Positions 1-5,817 are shown, counted from the first letter of the stretch. The stretch is 6,690 nucleotides of DNA from an uncultured Anaerostipes sp. (GCA_900756035.1 CAAEIR010000281.1:1-6690); one strand, 5' to 3'. Numbers and translations are program-made. The notes: generated from the sequence alone by a model not told the origin.

Positions 1-663
1 AAATCTTCATTTGTTTGTATTAGAATGATGTACTTACATTATTATTTCATTGTAGGCGATTACCTAAAACTCAAACATTTGATACATGATTTAGAATATG
101 AATTTAAATCAAGGAATAATGCGATTAGACTTTTGGATGTATACAACTATGCTGTAGTTATGCATGGATATACAGATTATGGGGAATTACAGGAGTATAT
201 AGCGAAAATCAATCATATCATAAATGAAGATATTCCAAGTATAAAAATATCTGAAATAAATATGAATATTGCGTCGACTTGCCATAAGAAGAAAATGTAT
301 GAAGAAGCGTTAATATATTTTAGAAAAGCTTTAAAAGGCATAAATGAATCGTATCTTCCTTGTTATATTTATATGGCAGATTGTCAAAATAGGTTAGGTA
401 TAAAGGTGAATATAACTATAGTGGATAAAAATGAATATGAAAAGTATCCGTTAAATATCAGATTGATGTATAAGTACTTCACGTTTAAAGAAACATCTCC
501 TGCATTTGTTAAACAAAATTTTATAATGAAGAAAATTTTGCCAACATTAAAAGATGAGGTATTTATTGAAATTTTTAGATTTGAATTAAATAAAGTTGTT
601 GAGGAAACAGGACAATACAAAGTTTTATTTATGTTTAATAAACAATTGGAAAAGAATTCATGA
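1..663 (+). CDS. TPR-type peptide-responsive transcriptional regulator, C-terminal part (RRNPP/Rgg-like), cut by window start
   Basis: The frame is open from base 1 (first visible ATG at 25), so the gene enters from outside the window; 220 residues are visible. They are helix-rich and without membrane segments. A TPR-like helical pair is recognisable at visible residues about 85-133, with NIASTCHKKKMYEEALIYF followed by a second helix-turn-helix around CYIYMADCQNRLG. Rgg, PlcR and PrgX relatives are about 280-300 residues: an N-terminal HTH of about 65 residues followed by a TPR domain that binds an imported signal peptide. The visible part fits such a C-terminal domain, and the HTH would lie upstream. 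The family call rests on the TPR-like pattern, the size and the tiny secreted-peptide gene 155 bases downstream on the same strand. Inferred role: cytoplasmic receptor that controls the peptide promoter at 735-763. Alternative: an unrelated TPR protein. A run of nine Ts at 672-680 just after the stop has only a weak stem before it. Confidence 0.6.
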   Translation, partial: KSSFVCIRMMYLHYYFIVGDYLKLKHLIHDLEYEFKSRNNAIRLLDVYNYAVVMHGYTDYGELQEYIAKINHIINEDIPSIKISEINMNIASTCHKKKMYEEALIYFRKALKGINESYLPCYIYMADCQNRLGIKVNITIVDKNEYEKYPLNIRLMYKYFTFKETSPAFVKQNFIMKKILPTLKDEVFIEIFRFELNKVVEETGQYKVLFMFNKQLEKNS

Positions 664-734
664 GTTGATGCTTTTTTTTTAAAACTACATTAAATTCGTA
701 TTTGATTAATATAAATCAAGTTAGTTGAGAAACG

Positions 735-763
735 TTGTTAAAAATTTGATTTTCATTTATCAT
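735..763 (+). promoter_or_regulatory. Promoter of the signal-peptide gene
   Basis: A -35 box TTGTTA (735-740), a 17-base spacer and a -10 box TATCAT (758-763) match the sigma-A consensus at 4/6 and 5/6. The start site is expected near 770, giving a 5' leader of about 50 bases before the peptide gene. The -10 box lies over the left arm of the inverted repeat at 759-792. Confidence 0.55.
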
Positions 764-792
764 ATGCATGTCAAAGATGATATGCATATGAT
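759..792 (+). repeat. Perfect 11-bp inverted repeat, candidate operator of the TPR regulator
   Basis: ATCATATGCAT (759-769) and its exact reverse complement ATGCATATGAT (782-792) are separated by 12 bases. The arm centres are 23 bases apart, about two helical turns, which suits a dimeric HTH protein bound on one face. The left arm covers the -10 box and the right arm lies just downstream of the predicted start, so an occupying protein would block or remodel the promoter. No T-run follows, so it is not a terminator. Assignment to the upstream regulator is inference from position. Confidence 0.55.
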
Positions 793-818
793 CCATTCTA
801 CAAGTGTGGAAAATGAAA

Positions 819-944
819 ATGAAAAAGGTTATATTTGCAGGACTCTGTGGGTTAAGTTTAATGGCAGCTTGTATTTTTTCAACTACAACTGAAAGTAAAC
901 CTAATGTAGCTGGTCATGGCGGTTATGTGCATGTTAGAATCTAA
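819..944 (+). CDS. Small secreted peptide, putative quorum-sensing pheromone precursor (41 aa)
   Basis: The 41-residue product has a positively charged start (MKK), a hydrophobic core (VIFAGLCGLSLMAACIF, residues 4-20) and a polar tail ending AGHGGYVHVRI. This is the layout of a Sec-exported pre-peptide such as Phr, PapR or NprX, where the C-terminal 5-10 residues are released and re-imported by an oligopeptide permease. MAAC at residues 15-18 also resembles a lipoprotein cleavage site, as in precursors of enterococcal pheromones. The start at 819 is preferred because GTGGA (806-810) lies 8 bases upstream; an in-frame ATG at 813 would leave only 2 bases. Neighbours: TPR regulator upstream on the same strand, own promoter, operator-like repeat and terminator at 951-985. 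The active peptide is unknown; the Gly/His/Tyr-rich tail is the best guess. It is too short for homology to be judged by eye. Confidence 0.6.
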   Translation: MKKVIFAGLCGLSLMAACIFSTTTESKPNVAGHGGYVHVRI

Positions 945-950
945 TACTTG

Positions 951-985
951 AAAACTACTTCTTTTCATAAGAAGTTTTTTCTTTT
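951..985 (+). terminator. Intrinsic terminator of the peptide gene
   Basis: ACTTCTT (957-963), loop TTCAT, AAGAAGT (969-975), flanked by an A-run on the left and a long T-run (975-980, then CTTTT) on the right. It begins 6 bases after the peptide stop codon. Confidence 0.8.
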
Positions 986-995
986 ACAGCCCGAG

Positions 996-1025
996 TTGAC
1001 GGTTTTCTTGAAAAACTGTAATAAT
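996..1025 (+). promoter_or_regulatory. Possible promoter for the structured RNA / ATPase unit
   Basis: TTGACG (996-1001) and AATAAT (1020-1025) are 18 bases apart, each 5/6 to consensus. A weaker alternative is TTGTAT (1066-1071), 17 bases, TAACAT (1089-1094), which would start transcription almost exactly at the first RNA hairpin at 1099. The sequence alone does not decide between them. Confidence 0.35.
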
Positions 1026-1098
1026 CGCCAAAATTTTTATTAAATGTCAACTTGCGTGAAATCCATTGTATAAATTCACTATTTCTAGTAACATATAG

Positions 1099-1306
1099 GT
1101 GTCTTGAAGAGGGTGGGCTTCGAGACACTGGGGATCACTTCGGTGATCATATGGGAATCGTATTGATGGAGATTGTGAAAATGGTCTTCCCCAAGCCCGT
1201 TTATTCTCATGTACACTCTTAGTAAATAAACTGATACTGTTTACAAAATCAATACGAATGGGGGATTACAAGAACAGCAGCTTTGCTCGACAAGGTTGCT
1301 TTTTTT
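1099..1306 (+). ncRNA. Structured RNA of unrecognised family: free small RNA or leader of the ABC ATPase gene
   Basis: Structure read from the sequence: an 11-bp hairpin (1099-1109 with 1118-1128, one G-U pair, loop AGGGTGGG); a UUCG tetraloop hairpin GATCAC-TTCG-GTGATC (1133-1148); a 10-bp long-range helix TCGTATTGAT (1158-1167) with ATCAATACGA (1248-1257); and a terminator at 1277-1306. GGGCTT (1115-1120) can pair with AAGCCC (1193-1198), and TGGGGA (1129-1134) with TCCCCA (1188-1193), giving a pseudoknot or an alternative fold. No long reading frame fills it. The terminator lies 44 bases before the ATPase start, and no promoter is obvious between them, so a riboswitch-like role is possible. 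I looked for 6S RNA, tmRNA, RNase P, SRP, T-box, TPP and c-di-GMP riboswitch signatures and saw none. The 5' end may lie further upstream, near 1032. Confidence 0.6.
1277..1306 (+). terminator. Intrinsic terminator between structured RNA and ABC ATPase gene
   Basis: GCAGCTTTG (1277-1285), loop CTCGA, CAAGGTTGC (1291-1299): 9 pairs including two G-U, followed directly by seven Ts (1300-1306). Confidence 0.75.
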
Positions 1307-1349
1307 GTTTTCTTCGGCTACACTTAATGTGGAATATGGAGAGATGTGC

Positions 1350-2405
1350 ATGAGTAAACTCTTATTGAAAAATATAACAAAATCCTATGGGGATATTAAG
1401 GCAGTACGTGATTTTCATCTCGAGCTCTCGGAAAAAAGCTTTATTGTGCTTGCAGGTCCATCCGGGTGTGGGAAAACGACATTGCTTCAGCTTGTCGCAG
1501 GATTTCTGACTCCGGATTCAGGAGAAATATATATTGATGATCAGCTTGTCAATCAGAAAACACCTGCTCAGAGAAGTATCTCCATGGTATTTCAGGAAGC
1601 TGCATTGTTTCCTCATATGAGTGTTTTTGAGAATATAACCTTCGGTCTTGCTCACAGCGGAATGAGGCAGCAGGATATAAAGGAAGCTGTCTATCAGATA
1701 TGTGAAGTGCTGGGTATCTGTGACTTACTGGAACGCAAAGCGCGTGATTTATCAGGTGGGCAAAAACAGCGTTGTGCGATTGCCCGTGCACTCATAAGAA
1801 AACCGTCGTTGTTTCTGATGGATGAACCTCTGAGTTCTCTGGATGCGAGACTTAAGACACAGCTTCGAATTGAAATTGCGCAGCTGTATCAGAAAAACAA
1901 TGCCACCTTTCTCTATGTAACACATGATCAAATGGAAGCAATGACGCTGGCGGATATTCTGATTATTATGAAGGATGGAGAGATTCAGCAAATGGGAAAT
2001 CCGATTGCCATTTATCAAAATCCAATCAATCTGTTTACTGCCTCTTTTTTAGGTGTATATGATATCAATCAGTTTACAGCAGTCCTTGTACAGGGGGTGC
2101 TTCTCTTTCATGAGCAGAAGATACCATGGCTGTCAGAGGATAAAGATCTTTCCGTAATACTGGCGGTGCGTTGTGAACATATCATTGAGGTATCAACTGG
2201 TGGTATATGCGGCAGCATTGTATTGGTTGAACAGTCCGGTGAGCAGGTGTATTATCATATCCAATATGAAGAGGGAGTCGTTATTATGAAGTCAGATACT
2301 TCCCATATCCATCAGCGCATGGAGAAAATCCGGTTCTGGATTGACTGGGAATATGTACTTCTGTTTGATGCCTGTACGCAAAATCGTATATATAGGATGA
2401 AATAA
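1350..2405 (+). CDS. ABC transporter ATP-binding protein, UgpC/MalK/PotA-like (sugar or polyamine type)
   Basis: This 351-residue protein is the cytoplasmic ATPase of an ABC importer. All nucleotide-binding motifs are intact: Walker A GPSGCGKT (36-43), Q-loop at Q82, signature LSGGQ (134-138), Walker B LFLMDE (154-159), D-loop SSLD (162-165) and H-loop H192. A C-terminal region from about 240, probably TOBE-like, places it with the MalK/UgpC/PotA group, and the length is usual for that group. The start at 1350 is chosen because GGAGAG (1338-1343) lies 6 bases upstream; earlier in-frame starts fall inside the RNA terminator or abut this site. No permease or binding protein is in the window, so it may energise permeases encoded elsewhere, as MsmX does, or be left over from a larger operon. 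The substrate cannot be read from the sequence. The upstream terminator suggests readthrough-dependent expression. Confidence 0.88.
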   Translation: MSKLLLKNITKSYGDIKAVRDFHLELSEKSFIVLAGPSGCGKTTLLQLVAGFLTPDSGEIYIDDQLVNQKTPAQRSISMVFQEAALFPHMSVFENITFGLAHSGMRQQDIKEAVYQICEVLGICDLLERKARDLSGGQKQRCAIARALIRKPSLFLMDEPLSSLDARLKTQLRIEIAQLYQKNNATFLYVTHDQMEAMTLADILIIMKDGEIQQMGNPIAIYQNPINLFTASFLGVYDINQFTAVLVQGVLLFHEQKIPWLSEDKDLSVILAVRCEHIIEVSTGGICGSIVLVEQSGEQVYYHIQYEEGVVIMKSDTSHIHQRMEKIRFWIDWEYVLLFDACTQNRIYRMK

Positions 2406-2419
2406 ATAGGATGAAATAA
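2392..2419 (+). repeat. Perfect 14-bp tandem duplication spanning the ATPase stop codon
   Basis: ATAGGATGAAATAA occurs at 2392-2405 and again at 2406-2419. The duplicated unit includes the TAA stop, so the second copy adds no coding sequence. It looks like a recent slippage or repair duplication. Confidence 0.9.
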
Positions 2420-2421
2420 AA

Positions 2422-2477
2422 AAGCCGTATTCCCGTATTTTCTCCTGTTGAAGGATGTGGAATCGGCTTATTTTTTA
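2422..2477 (+). terminator. Intrinsic terminator of the ABC ATPase gene
   Basis: AAGCCG-T-ATTCC (2422-2433) pairs with GGAAT-CGGCTT (2459-2469) with one bulged T, followed by ATTTTTT (2470-2476). It lies 17 bases after the stop codon. Confidence 0.8.
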
Positions 2478-2496
2478 TACCATTTAAACAAAGCAC

Positions 2497-2520
2497 AAAA
2501 AAAGATTCCGTTAGGAATCT
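2497..2520 (-). terminator. Intrinsic terminator on the - strand
   Basis: Read on the - strand: AGATTCC, loop TAAC, GGAATCT, then a run of seven Ts (plus-strand A-run 2497-2503). It ends the small unit starting near 2627 and could also stop transcripts from the serine recombinase. Confidence 0.8.
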
Positions 2521-2627
2521 CTTCTGATCTATCATGGTGGAGCGATACCTTACTAGGTCGAACTCTTACCAACTTAATTCAGTAAACTTGTTTGCACATC
2601 CACATACTTCTTCGTTTACCTCTGTAT
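2497..2627 (-). ncRNA. Candidate small RNA (about 130 nt) with own promoter and terminator
   Basis: The unit runs from a near-consensus promoter (2634-2661) to the terminator at 2497-2520 without a convincing protein. Near the 5' end, GTAAAC and GTTTAC can close a 6-bp helix. The - strand has an ATG about 20 bases from the predicted start that opens only 8 codons and has no good ribosome binding site. A second frame ends EEVCGCANKFTELSW but has no start codon after the predicted transcription start, so it may be the tail of a lost gene. The part ending GCTCCACCA (2535-2543) superficially resembles a tRNA 3' end but no tRNA fold exists. It may also hold the integration site of the neighbouring recombinase. 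I do not recognise the RNA. Confidence 0.4.
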
Positions 2628-2633
2628 ACTAAA

Positions 2634-2661
2634 ATTATATACCCTTTTCAATTTATTGCAA
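2634..2661 (-). promoter_or_regulatory. Strong - strand promoter
   Basis: On the - strand, -35 TTGCAA (2661-2656), 16-base spacer, perfect -10 TATAAT (2639-2634). Transcription should start near 2627. It lies about 75 bases beyond the recombinase stop codon and reads away from that gene. Confidence 0.55.
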
Positions 2662-2734
2662 TAGTTTTTTTGCAAATTAAGTACTTTTTCAAAATGTGCT
2701 TTTTCATTTCAGTAGACTGGGGCATTTTTCTACA

Positions 2735-4153
2735 TCATTTACTAGATTTTTTGTCTTTAAATACTATTGAAATGATGAGGTTTAATGATGTGTCAACAAT
2801 AATTTCAGTAATATATTCATCTATATATTGTTTTTTACAACCGTCTTCCATGTTGTTCCACTCATCCATACTCATACCGGATGCTTTTTCCAACACAGTT
2901 AGTCTATTTATTGTTTTCTGTTTTTCTCTTTCAATATTACCGATCATACACCCGTATGTGCGTCCATCAATTCGATCGTTAGTAAATTCTATAAAGATTT
3001 CTCTTGCCTTACTATCCAATGTTTTTAAACGATTGGATATCTTTGAAATTTCTTTATTTTTGCTTTGACCGTTAGCAAACATCAGTATCCTTGGAATCGT
3101 TCCTTCAATAAGTCTATCCTGACTGATTCTTTTTTTGCATTTTGGACAAGTGTAGTAATAATATTTCTTATGCCCATTTCTTAGTTTCTTGTTTGTACTT
3201 TTTCTTTCGCATACATCACCACAAACATCTTTGATCTTGTTACCGAAATAATACTTATTCGTATCTGTTTCCTTATATCTTTTATATATCATCTTTCTGG
3301 CTTTATCATATGTCTGTTTTGTAATGATTCTCGGAATCGAATATTCTTTATCTATATATTCAACGATACCGTAATTTAGTTTTCGTAAAAGTAATCTTCG
3401 AATAGTCTCCGATTTTTTTTGAAAGTCTGGATATTCTTGTGCAGCTTTACATTCTATTTCTTTCATGGTACTTCCACTGATTGCTAAATCAAAACAAAAT
3501 ATCAAAAATGATGCTTCCTTTTCATTTACATGAGGATATTTATTTTCATCCAAAATCCATCCAAATGGTATCTGTCCAAAAGGGTATCTTCCTTCTTCCA
3601 GCATTTCTATTTGCGTATCCACTACTCTCTCCCGGATGGTCTCGCGTTCCCATTGTGCAATGATAGCTAAAACTCCTACAAGAAGTCTTCCGTTGGCACT
3701 GTGTATATCTAAATTATCAACGATAGCCTTTAATTCACATTTTTGATCAATGAAGAATTGCAATAATTCATATGTATCAATTACATTTCGAGCAAGACGA
3801 TCTAATTTATAGATTAAGATTTCATTGACTTTCCCTGCTAATATATCAACTAACAGCCTTTGCATCGCCGGACGATTAAGATTTTTTGCACTATACCCAT
3901 CATCTACATAGAACTCTACATCATTAGGGTCGATGCCCTGATTTTTGAGTTGGCTCTTGATATTTGCTATCTGTACATCGATTCCAAATCCGGAAATAGC
4001 TTGTTCCTTAGTTGACACTCTAGCATACGCAGCTCTTTTCTTTGATCCTAAATCTTGTTCTTTTGATTCTCGCAATTTGATAAGGAATTTTGTATCGATC
4101 GTTCCATTGGTCGGAATGTTATTTATACTATTTTTTCTTGATGTTATATTCAT
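2735..4153 (-). CDS. Large serine recombinase (site-specific integrase)
   Basis: This 472-residue protein cuts and rejoins DNA at attachment sites through a serine-linked intermediate. Order of parts: a 37-residue basic extension; a resolvase catalytic domain from about 38 with YARVS and catalytic Ser47, then YKLDRLARN (115-123) and the ERETIRERV helix (169-177); a recombinase domain with PFGQIPFGW (191-199); a zinc-ribbon-like segment with CGDVC (311-315) and CPKC (336-339); then a charged, coiled-coil-like stretch (about 365-425). Length and order match large serine integrases of phages and integrative elements. The first cysteine pair is spaced CxxxC rather than the usual CxxC. The start at 4153 is chosen because AGGAGG (4167-4162) lies 8 bases upstream; an in-frame ATG at 4174 lacks such a site. 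The gene follows a long folded leader. It probably mobilised the element holding the methyltransferase; its att sites are not identified. Confidence 0.9.
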   Translation of the reverse strand: MNITSRKNSINNIPTNGTIDTKFLIKLRESKEQDLGSKKRAAYARVSTKEQAISGFGIDVQIANIKSQLKNQGIDPNDVEFYVDDGYSAKNLNRPAMQRLLVDILAGKVNEILIYKLDRLARNVIDTYELLQFFIDQKCELKAIVDNLDIHSANGRLLVGVLAIIAQWERETIRERVVDTQIEMLEEGRYPFGQIPFGWILDENKYPHVNEKEASFLIFCFDLAISGSTMKEIECKAAQEYPDFQKKSETIRRLLLRKLNYGIVEYIDKEYSIPRIITKQTYDKARKMIYKRYKETDTNKYYFGNKIKDVCGDVCERKSTNKKLRNGHKKYYYYTCPKCKKRISQDRLIEGTIPRILMFANGQSKNKEISKISNRLKTLDSKAREIFIEFTNDRIDGRTYGCMIGNIEREKQKTINRLTVLEKASGMSMDEWNNMEDGCKKQYIDEYITEIIVDTSLNLIISIVFKDKKSSK

Positions 4154-4301
4154 TTTTTTGTCCTCCTTTGGCATCCAGAGGACAATATCAAAACGAAAAA
4201 AAAGAACATAATATCGTCAGATAATATGTCCTCTTTCTGCCTATATCAAGTCTTCAGGAAGTATGTGGATAGTGTACTATTCCTTCACTCTTAACAGAGG
4301 C
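4154..4301 (-). promoter_or_regulatory. Recombinase leader with terminator, anti-terminator-like and SD-sequestering hairpins
   Basis: The leader is about 148 nt. On the - strand four segments occur in order: A (4234-4220, AGAGGACATATTATC), B (4215-4206, GATATTATGT), C (4189-4177, GATATTGTCCTCT) and D (4165-4158, GAGGACAA, overlapping the AGGAGG ribosome site). A pairs with B over 10 positions with one mismatch and is followed by TC and eight Ts, giving a terminator. A's AGAGGACA also pairs perfectly with C's TGTCCTCT. C's TTGTCCTC pairs perfectly with D, hiding the ribosome site. These folds exclude each other, so one switch could set both termination and translation. The triggering signal is unknown. 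Confidence 0.55.
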
Positions 4302-4307
4302 ACTTTT

Positions 4308-4336
4308 ATAATAGCATTATTCCTATAAAATGTAAA
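4308..4336 (-). promoter_or_regulatory. Promoter of the serine recombinase
   Basis: On the - strand, -35 TTTACA (4336-4331), 17-base spacer, -10 TATTAT (4313-4308), with TGC directly before the -10 (extended -10). Start site near 4301. Confidence 0.65.
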
Positions 4337-4345
4337 TATGAAATG

Positions 4346-4703
4346 TTATTTGCTAATATCTAACACCTGAATATTGGATGAATCGAATAATGAAATATCA
4401 AATTGACCTTCTTTCTTAGTTTCTACTATTACACCATAATCCTTGAATTTAAGTATAGATTTTAAAAGAACATTCTCCACCTGAACAAGACGATAGTCTG
4501 AATATATCAACACCTTATCTATTTCTTTATTATGTGCAAGCTGATATATTCAACATATACCAGGCCGCTGAAGCGTATTTCCCTTTGCTACTTCTGTGAT
4601 TTCCTTTGCAATCATATAACCTTGTTGTTCTGCATTTTTCTATATGTATCGCTATGTTAAAATGCTGATCACTTTGATTGGATACCCTATTATATATTAC
4701 CAC
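4346..4703 (-). pseudogene. Broken small serine recombinase (resolvase-like)
   Basis: Joining two - strand frames gives one recognisable resolvase N-terminal domain. Frame one, from a GTG at 4703, reads VVIYNRVSNQSDQHFNIAIHI, with YNRVS matching the catalytic YxRVS motif (Ser codon 4682-4680). In the A-run at 4635-4639 one surplus base shifts the frame, after which it reads AEQQGYMIAKEITEVAKG and NTLQRPG, classic resolvase blocks. A TGA at 4552-4550 interrupts it; the frame continues through HNKEIDKVLIYSDYRL and YGVIVETKKEG to TAA at 4348-4346. About 118 codons remain, shorter than the 180-200 of intact resolvases, with no DNA-binding tail. The KLDRLxRN-type motif is replaced by SDYRLVQVE. 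It lies directly upstream of the large recombinase promoter. Two independent lesions make a sequencing error unlikely as the sole cause. The exact 5' end is uncertain. Confidence 0.75.
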
Positions 4704-4856
4704 TCTAGTCTGTATATCATTGCGTTCCTACAATTATCCTCCAAATCGATTATTTCACCCCTTGCTTATATCAAAACAAAGAGTAACTATTTCTTTTATT
4801 ATATTACGTTATATAGTATATGCATAACTAATATTAGATTTCCTAGTCATTTCTTA
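4704..4856. other. AT-rich spacer between methyltransferase and recombinase pseudogene
   Basis: About 150 very AT-rich bases. On the - strand GGAGG (in TTTGGAGGATAA) and AGGAACGCAATG near 4718-4745 look like translation signals, but the ATG opens only seven codons (MIYRLEW) before a stop, overlapping the GTG start used for the pseudogene; it may be the original N-terminus, now out of frame. Near-palindromic TATATTACGTTATATA lies around 4799-4814. No gene is supported here on either strand. Confidence 0.5.
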
Positions 4857-5561
4857 CTAGCATATAGGAATGAGCTGATTTATTCTTTGAAGAGATACAT
4901 CATAATATATTTCATTTTTTTCAAATCCAATGAATGATCGGTTAAGCTTTGCCGCAGCTGCTCCTGTCGTACCAGAACCACTGAAAGGGTCAAGGATCAC
5001 ATCTCCTTCTTCAGAAGAGTTGAGCACTAGGTCTTCTATGATCGCTTGTGGTTTTACAGTTGGATGGCCATATAATATCTTATCTTTTTTATTCGTAGGT
5101 GTGATCCAGTATGTGTGACCTCTTTGGTATGTGGTATGTAATCGTGCGGATTTCCGAAAATATAAGCAATACTCTTTATCGTTTAGATAATTTCTGCCAC
5201 AAGCCGGAATCGGGTTTGTTTTGATCCACACCAGGATATCATAATGACAACCATGCTCTTTCACGAAGAAATCAAGATAGGGGATGATTTGCCGGCGATT
5301 ACACCATATATAGATATTAACTGTCTTCAGCACGCGAAGAAAATCGTCCAGTATGGAAAACTCTATTCCGGATGTTAGATTATCCGCAGATAGCTCCCTT
5401 ATCACAGAATGATAACTTTTTCCGATATCATTTCTCATACAAGATGTATATTTTGTATCGATGTCATAAGGTGGATCAGTGATGATCAGATCCACACTTT
5501 TATCAGGCAACTTCTTGATCTCCTCGTACGCATTCCCAAGGATCAACCTCATATCTTCCAT
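4857..5561 (-). CDS. DNA methyltransferase, beta-class (N6-adenine or N4-cytosine), orphan
   Basis: A 234-residue amino-methyltransferase that transfers a methyl group from S-adenosylmethionine to a base in a short DNA site. The catalytic motif DPPY is at 29-32, and the SAM-binding DPFSGSG motif follows near the C-terminus at 191-197; this order defines the beta class. HPTVKP, typical of the family, lies about 25 residues before DPFSGSG. The start at 5561 (ATG) is chosen because AAAGGAA (5577-5571) is 9 bases upstream; an in-frame GTG at 5570 abuts that site and is less likely. The short size and the central target-recognition stretch resemble phage-borne solitary methyltransferases. No restriction endonuclease is visible, so protection of element DNA or regulation is more likely than a full restriction system. 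Base target unknown. Its GC content is clearly higher than that of the AT-rich spacer just downstream. Confidence 0.9.
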   Translation of the reverse strand: MEDMRLILGNAYEEIKKLPDKSVDLIITDPPYDIDTKYTSCMRNDIGKSYHSVIRELSADNLTSGIEFSILDDFLRVLKTVNIYIWCNRRQIIPYLDFFVKEHGCHYDILVWIKTNPIPACGRNYLNDKEYCLYFRKSARLHTTYQRGHTYWITPTNKKDKILYGHPTVKPQAIIEDLVLNSSEEGDVILDPFSGSGTTGAAAAKLNRSFIGFEKNEIYYDVSLQRINQLIPIC

Positions 5562-5587
5562 TTCGATCACTTCCTTTACGGATATGC

Positions 5588-5593
5588 ATTATA
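5588..5593 (-). promoter_or_regulatory. Possible -10 box of the methyltransferase promoter
   Basis: A perfect TATAAT on the - strand lies about 27 bases before the methyltransferase start. No good -35 box is found 16-18 bases upstream, so the promoter may be weak or activated. Confidence 0.35.
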
Positions 5594-5724
5594 GCTCTTA
5601 ATTGCGGGAAAGTGCAGTATTGTTATTTTGCATGTTTACTGTATGATGGACTCCTGTTCATGTATATGTCTTTTCCGGATAAAATGAAAGATTATTACGA
5701 TATAGCTGCTTCGTTATCTAGCAC
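5594..5724. other. Spacer without recognised gene
   Basis: The - strand holds two very short frames, MNRSPSYSKHAK (ATG at 5661) and MQNNNTALSRN further down, neither with a ribosome binding site. They may be leftovers of decayed genes. Nothing else is supported. Confidence 0.4.
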
Positions 5725-5745
5725 AAAAAAACACCTGATAGGTGT
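5725..5745 (-). terminator. Terminator of the toxin mRNA (- strand)
   Basis: On the - strand ACACCT, loop ATC, AGGTGT, then seven Ts (plus-strand A-run 5725-5731). It lies about 177 bases beyond the toxin stop codon, giving the toxin transcript a long 3' region that overlaps the antisense RNA. Confidence 0.75.
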
Positions 5746-5783
5746 AATTAAGTTTTTGTTATTTATTATTTAGGCCTTTTGTA

Positions 5784-5811
5784 TTGAATCCTCTTAAATA
5801 TCGTGTATAAT
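5784..5811 (+). promoter_or_regulatory. Promoter of the antitoxin RNA
   Basis: -35 TTGAAT (5784-5789), 16-base spacer, perfect -10 TATAAT (5806-5811). Start expected near 5818. Confidence 0.7.
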
Positions 5812-5817
5812 ATAGAT

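Noticed and set aside
384..620. Minus-strand 78-aa frame within the regulator
   Set aside because: Shadow frame opposite a well-supported coding region.
1181..1193. ATGGTCTTCCCCA similar to ATGGTCTTCTCCA at 5822-5834 in the antitoxin RNA
   Set aside because: A 12/13 match is expected by chance between some pair of sites in a window of this size.
1296..1349. In-frame upstream extension of the ABC ATPase (ATG at 1296)
   Set aside because: That ATG lies in the terminator stem and T-run; the extra residues are not ATPase-like and there is no ribosome site, whereas GGAGAG precedes 1350.
2535..2612. tRNA gene on the - strand (ends GCTCCACCA)
   Set aside because: No 5' acceptor strand complementary to TCGCTCC, and no T-arm of the right spacing; only the 3' end looks tRNA-like.
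2592..3068. Plus-strand 158-aa frame
   Set aside because: It is mostly the antisense of the serine recombinase 3' end and of the AT-rich spacer; hydrophobic composition is from AT bias and there is no ribosome site.
4238..4247. TGCCTATATC repeated near 6113 as possible att direct repeats
   Set aside because: Ten bases is within chance expectation and the surrounding bases do not match.
4644..4937. Plus-strand 97-aa Tyr/Ile-rich frame
   Set aside because: It overlaps the recombinase pseudogene start and the methyltransferase 3' end on the other strand; low-complexity AT-driven composition and no ribosome site.
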